This document shows positions 14,891 to 21,456 of a stretch of DNA of 33,778 nucleotides, piece after piece. Position numbers and translations under genes: made by a program. The notes under the pieces were generated by a model. It saw only the letters and a list, made by a program, of their open reading frames with translations, ran no database searches and had not been told where the DNA came from. The stretch comes from an uncultured bacterium (GTDB lineage Bacteria; Verrucomicrobiota; Kiritimatiellia; RFP12; UBA1067): assembly GCA_902779565.1 (NCBI GenBank), contig CACZCD010000013.1:1-33778 (forward strand), read 5' to 3'. Every line of letters starts with the position of its first letter. The stretch's first letter is position 1.

Positions 14891-15595
14891 TCAGCAAGAA
14901 ATATCATCCGATGGAGGGACCGCGCGGGCAAAGGCCGGACGCGCAGTCTCAAAGAAAAGACGCTTCCGGGAATGCGGATGCAGAAACGCAAGCCGCCAGG
15001 CATGGAGCTGGAGCGGCCCATCGCCTTTCCCGTAGCGCGCATCGCCCACCACGGGATGTCCGCTCTCCGCGAAATGCACGCGTATCTGGTTCTTGCGTCC
15101 GCTCTTCAGCTGCACCTCGACAAGTGAAACGTCACCGCTCTCGCGCAAGACCTTATAAAGTGTGCGCGCCAGCTTTCCGTCCGCCGGGTTCTTCACCGAG
15201 TGTACCGAAAGCGTGCGAGGGTCTTCCGCCAGATAGCTTTCGAACATCCCCTCCCTCTGCTCGAAGTGTCCATGCACGCAGGCAAGGTAGGTCTTTTCGG
15301 TGATGTCGTTCCAGTTCGCGCGAAAGTACTCCTGCACCTCCGGGGACTTGGCGACCATCATCACGCCGGAGGTTTCGCGGTCGAGGCGATGGACAAGGTA
15401 AACGCATTTCCGGCTCTTCGCCTGCCCCTTCCGCACGTAGTCGGTGAGCGCACGTTCCACGCTGTACTCTTCGCCGCCGCGTCGGGTGGCGCAGGAGAGA
15501 ATCCCCGCCGCCTTCTCGACCACGATGACGTCAGGGTCCTCGTGGAGAATCGAAAGCCCACGCATCCGATGGCGGTTTTTCCCGGCGCGCGGCAT
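14891..15595 (-). CDS. RluA-family pseudouridine synthase
   Basis: A 234-residue RluA-type RNA pseudouridine synthase. Motif I HRLDRETSG contains the catalytic D72 and is preceded by a beta-strand start LSILHEDPDVIVVEKAAGIL. Later family blocks are EKTYLACVHG, the VEVQLKSGRKNQIRVHF motif (residues about 170-186) and HPVVGDARYG. There is no S4 domain, so it is a short single-domain form. The RNA target, 23S rRNA or tRNA, cannot be assigned. It follows the secreted-protein gene after a 14-base gap with GGTGGA before ATG 15593-15595, so the two probably share a leaderless promoter at 16298. It ends 49 bases before the aldolase ATG. Confidence 0.85.
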   Translation of the reverse strand: MPRAGKNRHRMRGLSILHEDPDVIVVEKAAGILSCATRRGGEEYSVERALTDYVRKGQAKSRKCVYLVHRLDRETSGVMMVAKSPEVQEYFRANWNDITEKTYLACVHGHFEQREGMFESYLAEDPRTLSVHSVKNPADGKLARTLYKVLRESGDVSLVEVQLKSGRKNQIRVHFAESGHPVVGDARYGKGDGPLQLHAWRLAFLHPHSRKRLFFETARPAFARAVPPSDDISC

Positions 15596-15609
15596 GGTCC
15601 ACCAATCCC

Positions 15610-16290
15610 TTACTTGACCTTGAAGTCGTAGAAGCGGTTGCGCCCTTCGCAGCCGATGATGCCGGCATAGAAGGAATCAGGGAGATCGTTGTCCACGTAG
15701 CCGATCTCGTAGCCGCAGCACCGCACCATCATCTCCTTCACGCCCTTGCGCGTCTTGGTGACCTTGACCTCGAGATTGTAGCGCGTATCCTTGTTGAACG
15801 GTACCTTCAGGTAGGCCGCCTTGTACCAGAACGGCTTACCGTCTTTGATCAAATGGTGCCACACGTTCAGCCCTTCATCATACAGAACGATCTCCCAGTG
15901 CTCGCCGAGGGTCGGCTCGCCCGTCTCGGCCTTGTCGAACTTCTCGGCGAGAACGATCAGCGGGGCCATGCGCCAGTCGAAGCTCATTACCGACGAAACC
16001 GTCTGCCCGGCCTCGACCCGATCCTTCAGCACCATCGCGGAATAGACTTCGTTGCAATGCTTCTTGAAGATCTCCTCGCCGGAGAGCGCCGGGCATTCGT
16101 TCTCAATGCCATCCTCCTTCTGCACGAACCCATGCATGTACTTCAAGCGCGGACTCTTCACAAGAATCCAGTCGTTCGAGCTCCAGGCGCCCGGCTCAAA
16201 CGTGATTTCGGCTTTCGTGCCCGCCGCAAGCGGCTGGGCGGCAAACGAGGCCATCAGCCCCGCCACGACAATAAGGATGTTTCTTTTCAT
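15610..16290 (-). CDS. Secreted lectin-fold (DUF1961/LamG-like) protein
   Basis: This 226-residue protein has a signal peptide (MKRNILIVVAGLMASFAAQPLAAG, cleavage near residue 23) and a beta-rich body. The blocks HWEIVLYDEGLNVWHHL, the central KPFWYKAAYLKVPFN, YNLEVKVTKTRKGVKEMMV and FYAGIIGCEGRNRFYDFKV have the strand alternation of concanavalin-A-like lectin/glucanase domains seen in many planctomycete and lentisphaerae secreted proteins. Catalytic acids cannot be identified, so sugar binding and sugar cleavage are both possible. I chose ATG 16290; the longer frame upstream runs through the divergent promoter region. The start is only 7 bases from a TATAAT and has no Shine-Dalgarno, so it is probably leaderless. 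Confidence 0.6.
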   Translation of the reverse strand: MKRNILIVVAGLMASFAAQPLAAGTKAEITFEPGAWSSNDWILVKSPRLKYMHGFVQKEDGIENECPALSGEEIFKKHCNEVYSAMVLKDRVEAGQTVSSVMSFDWRMAPLIVLAEKFDKAETGEPTLGEHWEIVLYDEGLNVWHHLIKDGKPFWYKAAYLKVPFNKDTRYNLEVKVTKTRKGVKEMMVRCCGYEIGYVDNDLPDSFYAGIIGCEGRNRFYDFKVK

Positions 16291-16306
16291 GCGCGAGATT
16301 ATACCA
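16291..16306 (-). promoter_or_regulatory. Leaderless promoter of the lectin-fold gene
   Basis: The minus strand reads TGG-TATAAT (16306-16298), then seven bases CTCGCGC, then ATG at 16290. The expected transcription start falls on or next to the A of the ATG, and no ribosome site is present. It forms half of a back-to-back pair. Confidence 0.7.
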
Positions 16307-16311
16307 CATTG

Positions 16312-16327
16312 TGATATAATTCGCGCC
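16312..16327 (+). promoter_or_regulatory. Leaderless promoter of the zinc-ribbon gene
   Basis: TGA-TATAAT (16312-16320), then seven bases TCGCGCC, then ATG at 16328. It mirrors the minus-strand promoter exactly in spacing, all within the 37 bases between the divergent genes. Confidence 0.7.
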
Positions 16328-16918
16328 ATGTCACAGGAATGGAACATCCGGAGCCGCGGACACGTGTGCTCCATCTGCGGGAAGGGGCTGGTGGACAAGG
16401 CCCCTGTGGTGAGTATTCTGCATGAACTGCCGGACGGCTACGAGCGGCTGGACTGCCATCCGGAATGCTGGAAGACGGCGCCGCGCGACTGGGAACCGTT
16501 TAGCTCCTGGGAGGGCGTGTACGCCGCCCCGCCGCCGCCCGACAAGAAGGAACCGCTCAAGAAGGAAACGGCCGACGAACTTCTGCGCCATCTCATCTCG
16601 CTCGACGATCCCGCCATGAAGAACGTGGTGTATGTGCTGGCGGTGATGCTCGAACGCTCCAAGATCCTCGTGGAACGCGACGCGAAGGAGCAGCCCGACC
16701 GGACCATTATCCGCATCTACGAACACCGCCGCACTGGCGAATCGTTCATTGTCCTCGATCCGCGCATCCGGCTCGAAAACCTGGGCGATGTGCAGAGCGA
16801 AGTCGTCGCGCTTCTCTCCGGCACCAAGACGCTCGGCGAAGTCGCAGAATCCAACGACGATGCGACGCCCGCTGAGGAAAACCCCTCGCCCGGCGGCGAC
16901 GCGTCCACACCGGCTTGA
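16328..16918 (+). CDS. Zinc-ribbon hypothetical protein
   Basis: A 196-residue protein I recognise only as a type widespread in PVC-group genomes, with no assigned role. It starts with a treble-clef-like Cys set, C14-x2-C17 (VCSICGK) and C43-x3-C47 (DCHPECW), likely one zinc. Then comes a WEPFSSWEGVYAAPPPPDK linker, an acidic helix with ETADELLRHLISLDDPAM, and YVLAVMLERSKILVERDAK near residue 115, followed by IRIYEHRRTGESFIVLDPRI. The last 30 residues are acidic and Pro-rich with no fold. The gene is probably leaderless and overlaps hemW by four bases, suggesting a linked role or just a shared transcript. A role as a nucleic-acid-binding or regulatory zinc ribbon is a guess. Confidence 0.55.
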   Translation: MSQEWNIRSRGHVCSICGKGLVDKAPVVSILHELPDGYERLDCHPECWKTAPRDWEPFSSWEGVYAAPPPPDKKEPLKKETADELLRHLISLDDPAMKNVVYVLAVMLERSKILVERDAKEQPDRTIIRIYEHRRTGESFIVLDPRIRLENLGDVQSEVVALLSGTKTLGEVAESNDDATPAEENPSPGGDASTPA

Positions 16919-18123
16919 ACCTCTACATCCATTTCCCGTTCTGTCGGAGCAAGTGCGCCTACTGCGCCCTTCACTCCTATGTCGGACGCTCCGAGAAAGA
17001 ACGCGACCAATACGTTGATGGCATCCTCCATCAACTCCATCAGCTCTTTCCCTCCACCCCTCTTCCCTCTTCCCCCTTCCCACTTCCCTCTTCCCTTTTC
17101 CCTCTTCCCTCTTCCCTTTTCCCTCTTCCCTCTTCCCCTATCTCCACCCTCTACTTCGGCGGCGGCACGCCCGCGCTCTGCAACCTCCAGCCCCTGCTGG
17201 ATTTCCTCGCCCCCCATCTCTCCCCAGCTCTCAACCCTCAACCCTCATCCCCCAACTCTCAACTCAAAACTCTAAACTCTAAACTTCCGACCGAATTCAC
17301 CGTTGAACTGAATCCGTTGGACGTCTCGTCGGAACTTTTGCGGCAGCTGAAAGCGGGAGGCGTGAACCGTCTCTCCATGGGTGTACAGAACTTCGACGAG
17401 GCAATCCTGCGCGCGATGGGTCGCCCCCACACCGCCGAACAGGCGCAAACAGCCTGGCGTCAAATCCGCGAAGCCGGTTTCGACAACGCTGGCATCGATC
17501 TCATCTGCGGATGGCCCGGCGAACGGCAGAACGGCGCGGTCTCAGATTCTTGGAAGCGGACGCTCGATGCGGCGGCGGAACTTGCGCCAGACCATTGTAG
17601 CGTCTATACGCTGATTCTCGAACCCAAGACGCGTCTGGCGCGTGACGTGGCGAGCGGTCGCGTCACCCTACCCTCCGACGATGTTGCGCTCGCGGAACTG
17701 GCGGCGGCAGAGCAGGCGCTTGCCGCCATCGGATTGGAGCGCTACGAGATCTCCAGCTTCGCCAAGCCGGGCTGGGAGTGCCGACACAATCTGGCGACCT
17801 GGCGCGGCGAGGACTACATCGGCATCGGGGATGGTGCCTGCAGCCGCGAGGGGAACGCTGAGTCGAGGGTCATTTTCCGTCTGCGTCTTTTGAAGGAAGG
17901 ATTCTCCCCTGCTCAGGCGGCGGTGGACTTCCCGGAACTCGCACCGCGCGTGGCTGAATGGTGCGCCACTCTTGACCGCTTTGTCGCCGAAGGTCTCCTC
18001 ACCTCTCACCCCGCCCCTCTCAAGCAGTCCCCTGTAACTCGCAACTCGAAACCCGAAACGACTTACTGCCTCACACCACGCGGCACGGAGGTCTGCGACA
18101 CCATCCTCGCTGAACTTGTCTGA
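16915..18123 (+). CDS. hemW: HemW-type radical SAM heme chaperone with inserted repeats
   Basis: A 402-residue radical SAM protein whose C10-x3-C14-x2-C17 (FCRSKCAYC) binds the 4Fe-4S cluster; GGGTP at 82-86 and ELNP at 131-134 are SAM-binding motifs of HemW and its CPO-like relatives. HemW delivers heme to membrane enzymes; true coproporphyrinogen dehydrogenases carry an extra N-terminal segment not present here. The start TTG 16915 overlaps the previous stop (TTGA), so translation is coupled. Three non-conserved inserts, made by heptamer DNA repeats, sit at residues about 46-75 (LFPLPSS repeats), 103-124 and near 368-382. They lie between core elements, so the fold may survive, but heptamer slippage would shift the frame. 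Radical SAM call sure; HemW assignment probable. Confidence 0.8.
   Translation: MNLYIHFPFCRSKCAYCALHSYVGRSEKERDQYVDGILHQLHQLFPSTPLPSSPFPLPSSLFPLPSSLFPLPSSPISTLYFGGGTPALCNLQPLLDFLAPHLSPALNPQPSSPNSQLKTLNSKLPTEFTVELNPLDVSSELLRQLKAGGVNRLSMGVQNFDEAILRAMGRPHTAEQAQTAWRQIREAGFDNAGIDLICGWPGERQNGAVSDSWKRTLDAAAELAPDHCSVYTLILEPKTRLARDVASGRVTLPSDDVALAELAAAEQALAAIGLERYEISSFAKPGWECRHNLATWRGEDYIGIGDGACSREGNAESRVIFRLRLLKEGFSPAQAAVDFPELAPRVAEWCATLDRFVAEGLLTSHPAPLKQSPVTRNSKPETTYCLTPRGTEVCDTILAELV
17063..17139 (+). repeat. Heptamer array TTCCCTC x11 inside hemW
   Basis: Eleven contiguous 7-mers of the TTCCCTC type (variants TTCCCTT, TTCCCCC, TTCCCAC, TTCCCCT) span 77 bases, almost all pyrimidine. Read in frame they give a repeated LFPLPSS. 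The unit is not a multiple of three, so one unit gained or lost shifts the hemW frame. Confidence 0.85.
17229..17284 (+). repeat. Heptamer array TCTCAAC x8 inside hemW
   Basis: Eight 7-mers in perfect register: TCTCAAC, CCTCAAC, CCTCATC, CCCCAAC, TCTCAAC, TCAAAAC, TCTAAAC and TCTAAAC. It is degenerate and therefore probably older than the TTCCCTC array. Confidence 0.8.
18034..18061 (+). repeat. Heptamer array GNAACYC x4 near the hemW end
   Basis: Four 7-mers GTAACTC, GCAACTC, GAAACCC and GAAACGA fall in the C-terminal part of hemW, where the protein reads VTRNSKPET. It is the third heptamer array in this gene. Confidence 0.6.
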
Positions 18124-18175
18124 GACCGACCGCAAGGGCTGAAGCCGCGTTCTGCGCGAGGGGTTCTCCAGAGTA

Positions 18176-18970
18176 TCAGAATTTTAGGCGGAGACCAATT
18201 CCGCCATGCGTCCAGTCGTTGTGGGCGCACCGATAGGTGCTGGCGCCGTTCGTGCGGCGCTGATCGCCGCCAACGACATCATACTGTTCCACATAGGCAA
18301 AAGCGGAACAGTTGTCGCAGAACCGCCAGGAGAATTCAAAGCGGAACGAAACGGATCCCAAACCGCCACTGCCCCAGCCGGTGCCATCGATGTTGCGACC
18401 GAATGTCCGCTTGAAGACATGCGCATTTCCGCCTTCCGTGAAGACGGAGGGTGTGAATGACAACTGTTCCCAGATCGGAAAGCGGTGCCGGATGCCCACC
18501 TTGGCATAGAAGAAATCCTTGCCGCGGAACGTGCGCCGCAAGCGGCTGAATGGAACAATGTAGGGATTTTCAAGCGACTGTTCGATCTGCCACCAGTGAT
18601 AGGTGCGGTTGGAGGCATCGTGTTCGCGGTTGAATCCCCTGTACATCGTCCAGGAACGCGTGAGATCGTTCTTGAGCTTCCATTCCTCCGCGAAGTCGAT
18701 GTCATACTGCCAGGTGGGTCCCAGCTCCGTGTGGTAAAAGGCATGGCGATGAGTGTCCGAACGCCGCCCCGTGAGCGAACTTACATCCCAGTTCCGTATC
18801 CCGAAGCGCCCGAACGGACCGACATCTGCACCGAACCGCACGCCCGTCACCTGCATCGCGCGGTCCTCCATGATCTTGCCGAGCGACACGTAGGTGGTAC
18901 GCACTTCGGACGACACGTCCAAGAAGAGCGGCGAAAGAGCGGTGGCGAATATGGCGGTCAAGGAGCACAT
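18176..18970 (-). CDS. Predicted outer-membrane beta-barrel protein
   Basis: A 264-residue protein with a hydrophobic N-terminus (MCSLTAIFATALSPLFLDVSS), probably a signal peptide though it lacks a positive start. The body alternates aromatic and polar residues (WQYDIDFAEEWKLKND, FFYAKVGIRHRFPIWEQLSFTPS, SVSFRFEFSWRF, SAFAYVEQYDVVGG), and it ends in GIGLRLKF with a C-terminal Phe, the usual signal for barrel insertion. Two Cys in RFCDNCSAF and the long YRGFNREHD loop may be surface exposed. The family is unnamed; no enzyme motif is seen. It is the last gene of the lpxB unit, so it fits envelope assembly. The ATG has no convincing ribosome site (GAGAGG is too far), and its start is therefore the least certain part. 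Confidence 0.6.
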   Translation of the reverse strand: MCSLTAIFATALSPLFLDVSSEVRTTYVSLGKIMEDRAMQVTGVRFGADVGPFGRFGIRNWDVSSLTGRRSDTHRHAFYHTELGPTWQYDIDFAEEWKLKNDLTRSWTMYRGFNREHDASNRTYHWWQIEQSLENPYIVPFSRLRRTFRGKDFFYAKVGIRHRFPIWEQLSFTPSVFTEGGNAHVFKRTFGRNIDGTGWGSGGLGSVSFRFEFSWRFCDNCSAFAYVEQYDVVGGDQRRTNGASTYRCAHNDWTHGGIGLRLKF

Positions 18971-19004
18971 GGCAAGGGGTTGCGATTACCTCTCGAAATA
19001 GATG

Positions 19005-20180
19005 TCAGGGGACAGGGAATCGGGACACCTTGAGATTCTTGGCGCCTTCAATCGGGAATTCGCCATCCCCCCAAGGTTGGTGCCAGACGAGTGAACCATG
19101 GAAGCGGTTCTCCGGATCGTAGATACCGTACACCAGACCCGACACCTCCGGCAGAAGCCGACGTCCGCTTTCAAAATTGACCGAGCCGACAATCACGTTG
19201 CAGCGCGAGCGGGGATGGCCGAAGAGATTGGTGACGGTCGTGGAAAGAATCACGCGGTTGTGCTGCGCGACGACATGGTTGATCACGGAAAGGTGCGTCG
19301 CATCGTGAAACACGATGCCTTCCTCGCAATTGTGGACATAGAGATAATCCGCCACCACGTGCTCCCCCAGCACCAAGCCATAGCGGAACCCCTGCACCGC
19401 CACATTGTTCAACACCTGATTGTCGTTCTGGTCTCCCGACATCATCAACCCCACGGTGTGGCAGGGATTCGGCTGGAGCGACTTCTTGAGAACCGTATCG
19501 CCCACATTGTCATCGAGGCAGAACTGCGAATCGCGCACAATCGCCCGCGAAGAATTCTGAAGATTGACGCAGCCGCCTTTCGGATACATCGTCTCCTTGT
19601 CAAGATGGGCGCGGAATTCAAGGTTGGCGATCGAGACCAGCCCAATCGAGAACTTCCCCCGACATGAGTCCCCCTCAACGGTGGCGAGGAGCGTCCACGG
19701 ACGCGCCTGCGGGTCGCGCTCCTCCGGCGGCGTCCAGTCTGAAAAGAGACAGGTGTTGGGCATCCCCATCGTGCCGAAACGGGTCGGGGTGAAATGGGAC
19801 TTGACCGCCGACAGCGGACGCACCTGATAGGTGTAGAGCAGCTTGCACGGCATCTCGCCCTCGAACGCAATGTTCAGTCCTTTCACCGGCGGAATGACAA
19901 GCTGCCCGCGACAGGGCTTGCCGTCCACGAACTCCCGCGCCGGCCCGGCAATGCGGTAACCCTTGGGCGAATAGGGGATGATGATCTTCCCTGCGCCCTG
20001 CGCCGCCACGGCATCGATGGCCGACTGAAAGGCCGCCGTGTCATCTGTCACGCCGTCGCCCTTGGCCCCAAAGTCTCTCACATTGACCGCGCCCGCCGCC
20101 ACGGCGGGGATCCACACGGTGCAAAGCGCCATCCGCGCAAAAGTCCTCATCTTCGATTCCCTTCGATCCTTCGCTTTCAT
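19005..20180 (-). CDS. Secreted pectate-lyase-like right-handed beta-helix protein
   Basis: A 391-residue secreted beta-helix protein of the pectate lyase superfamily (Pectate_lyase_3-like), seen from VNVRDFGAKGDGVTDDTAAF just after the signal peptide. Later segments IVFHDATHLSVINHVVAQHN and VLSTTVTNLFGHPRSR have the turn-and-stack look of helix coils. Such proteins cleave or bind polysaccharide, but active residues cannot be assigned. I prefer ATG 20180, which overlaps the lpxB stop as ATGA; ATG 20150 (MRTFARMALCTVW) with AGGGA upstream is an alternative giving a shorter, typical signal peptide. It lies between lpxB and the barrel gene. Its stop codon falls in a CCCTGTCCCCTGA sequence that resembles part of the lpxB repeat core. 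Confidence 0.7.
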   Translation of the reverse strand: MKAKDRRESKMRTFARMALCTVWIPAVAAGAVNVRDFGAKGDGVTDDTAAFQSAIDAVAAQGAGKIIIPYSPKGYRIAGPAREFVDGKPCRGQLVIPPVKGLNIAFEGEMPCKLLYTYQVRPLSAVKSHFTPTRFGTMGMPNTCLFSDWTPPEERDPQARPWTLLATVEGDSCRGKFSIGLVSIANLEFRAHLDKETMYPKGGCVNLQNSSRAIVRDSQFCLDDNVGDTVLKKSLQPNPCHTVGLMMSGDQNDNQVLNNVAVQGFRYGLVLGEHVVADYLYVHNCEEGIVFHDATHLSVINHVVAQHNRVILSTTVTNLFGHPRSRCNVIVGSVNFESGRRLLPEVSGLVYGIYDPENRFHGSLVWHQPWGDGEFPIEGAKNLKVSRFPVP

Positions 20181-21454
20181 CTGCTCTCTCGTCCTTTTCC
20201 CGCCACCAGGATTTCGCGCGCCGCAATCTGGATCGGATCGCCATCGGCCTGAAGGTACGCCATCGCACCGTCGAGACGCGCCGACGCCTCCGCGCGGGCG
20301 GCAGGGTCTGAAAGCCATGCCGTCAGCTGCTTTGCCACCGCCTCGGACGTAAAATCCTCCTGAAGGAGTTCAGGCATGGGCGGCTCAAATCCGCACTTCT
20401 CGGCGATGATGTTCGCAAGCCCCGCATGACGCACCCCCGTGATGGCGCGACGCAGGATCCAAGCCAGAAGCGGCGACACCGCATACACCAAAACTGTCGG
20501 GCACCGCACAAGCGCCGCCTCCAATGTTGCCGTACCGCTTGCCACCGCCGCGCAGTCCGCGCTGCGCAGCAGGGCGCGCGCCTGACCGCGCCAGACCTCC
20601 ACGGGCGGCAGCCCCTCAAATGAGGCGAGAATGCGGCCAATCTCACGCTCCGCCCTCTCGTTCGCCGCCGGAATCACTATCTTCAGGGTCTGTCCCCGTT
20701 CCTCTTTTAGGGTCTGTCCCCCAGTTTCTGGGGTCTGTCCCCCTACTTGCAGGGTCTGTCCCCCAGTCTCATTTAGGGTCTGTCCCTTTGCAATCAGCGT
20801 AACGGCTTTAAGTAGCCGCGGCAAGATTCGCTGAATCTCTCCCATCCGCGAACCTGGCAAAAGTGCAACAATCCGCTCTTTTCTTCTCAAAACCGGCGCT
20901 CTTTCAGGGTCTGTCCCCGTCTCTTTTGCGGGGCCTGTCCCCGCGTCCTTTATAGGGTCTGTCCCCACAGACTTTATGCTTTCATCCTTCACCATACCCA
21001 CGAGCGGATGGCCGATGAACTTCGCATTAAGGTCTGTCCCCTTGAAGATCTCGGGTTCGAACGGGAAGAAGCAGAGCAGCTCCGTGAGCGCCGCCGCAAC
21101 CTTCGGAACGCGTCCGCGATGCCAGGCCCACACCTGCGGACAAACGATATGAACAGCGGGTATCCCCAGCCCTTTCGCGTAGGCGGCAAGCTTCAGGTTC
21201 ATCCCGGGGTAGTCGATCGTGACCACCACATCCGGTCGCCATTCGCGGATGGCCCGCTTCATCGTATGCGCAACGCCGAGAAAATAGAAGATCCGGCGCA
21301 CGACCTCCCAAATCCCGAACACCGCGAGATCGGCCGTCTGAAACCCATAGTCGCCATAGCCGCGCACCTCTGCCCCGGAGTCCCGCAGGATTTCCGCGAG
21401 ACGCTCCGCGTAGAGCACGCCGGACTCCTCGCCGGCCAGCAGCAGGGCCTTCAT
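20177..21454 (-). CDS. lpxB: Lipid-A-disaccharide synthase with repeat-derived insertions
   Basis: A 425-residue GT19 protein; most LpxB are near 380. It shows the family start KALLLAGEESG, PQVWAWHRGRV (residues 106-116), FIGHPLVG near 146 and LLPGSRMGEIQRILPRL (199-215), followed by the C-terminal GTATLEAALVRCPTVLVYAV block. It joins UDP-diacylglucosamine to lipid X at the inner membrane to make disaccharide-1-P for LPS. Two insertions stand out: residues about 161-186 (GTDP/GTGP repeats) and 223-257 (GGQT repeats), coded by nine copies of an 11-bp sequence. The first lies between FIGHP and LLPGSR, the second between the LLPGSR helix and the KIVIPAANE strand, both likely loops. ATG 21454 follows the esterase stop by two bases. 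Confidence 0.9.
   Translation of the reverse strand: MKALLLAGEESGVLYAERLAEILRDSGAEVRGYGDYGFQTADLAVFGIWEVVRRIFYFLGVAHTMKRAIREWRPDVVVTIDYPGMNLKLAAYAKGLGIPAVHIVCPQVWAWHRGRVPKVAAALTELLCFFPFEPEIFKGTDLNAKFIGHPLVGMVKDESIKSVGTDPIKDAGTGPAKETGTDPERAPVLRRKERIVALLPGSRMGEIQRILPRLLKAVTLIAKGQTLNETGGQTLQVGGQTPETGGQTLKEERGQTLKIVIPAANERAEREIGRILASFEGLPPVEVWRGQARALLRSADCAAVASGTATLEAALVRCPTVLVYAVSPLLAWILRRAITGVRHAGLANIIAEKCGFEPPMPELLQEDFTSEAVAKQLTAWLSDPAARAEASARLDGAMAYLQADGDPIQIAAREILVAGKGRESR
20686..20786 (-). repeat. REP-like GGGTCTGTCCC array, five copies, inside lpxB
   Basis: Five perfect GGGTCTGTCCC cores start at 20686, 20710, 20731, 20752 and 20776, with starts 24, 21, 21 and 24 apart. All spacings are multiples of three. 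Read on the coding strand each core gives GQT. The core is an imperfect palindrome (GGG-n-C-n-G-n-CCC). Confidence 0.9.
20907..20965 (-). repeat. REP-like GGGTCTGTCCC array, three copies, inside lpxB
   Basis: Cores start at 20907, 20931 (GGGCCTGTCCC variant) and 20955, spaced 24 and 24. Their frame in lpxB differs from the first array: these read GTDP, GTGP, GTDP. Confidence 0.85.
21030..21040 (-). repeat. Single REP-like core inside lpxB
   Basis: AGGTCTGTCCC differs from the consensus by one base and is read as KGTDL in LpxB, between the PFEPEIF strand and AKFIGHP. It may be a ninth copy or chance. Confidence 0.5.
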
Positions 21455-21456
21455 CT

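Noticed and set aside
16915-18123. Oxygen-independent coproporphyrinogen dehydrogenase (hemN)
   Set aside because: The protein begins directly at the CxxxCxxC region without the N-terminal extension of HemN, so HemW is the better call.
20686-20786. Assembly or sequencing artefact in lpxB
   Set aside because: The spacings keep frame, the spacers differ between copies, and a second array of the same core occurs elsewhere in the gene, which argues against a simple assembly repeat collapse or expansion; read-level proof is still lacking.
20686-20965. CRISPR array reading of the GGGTCTGTCCC repeats
   Set aside because: The repeat unit is only 11 bp, spacers are 10-13 bp, there are no cas genes, and the stretch lies in an intact lpxB frame.
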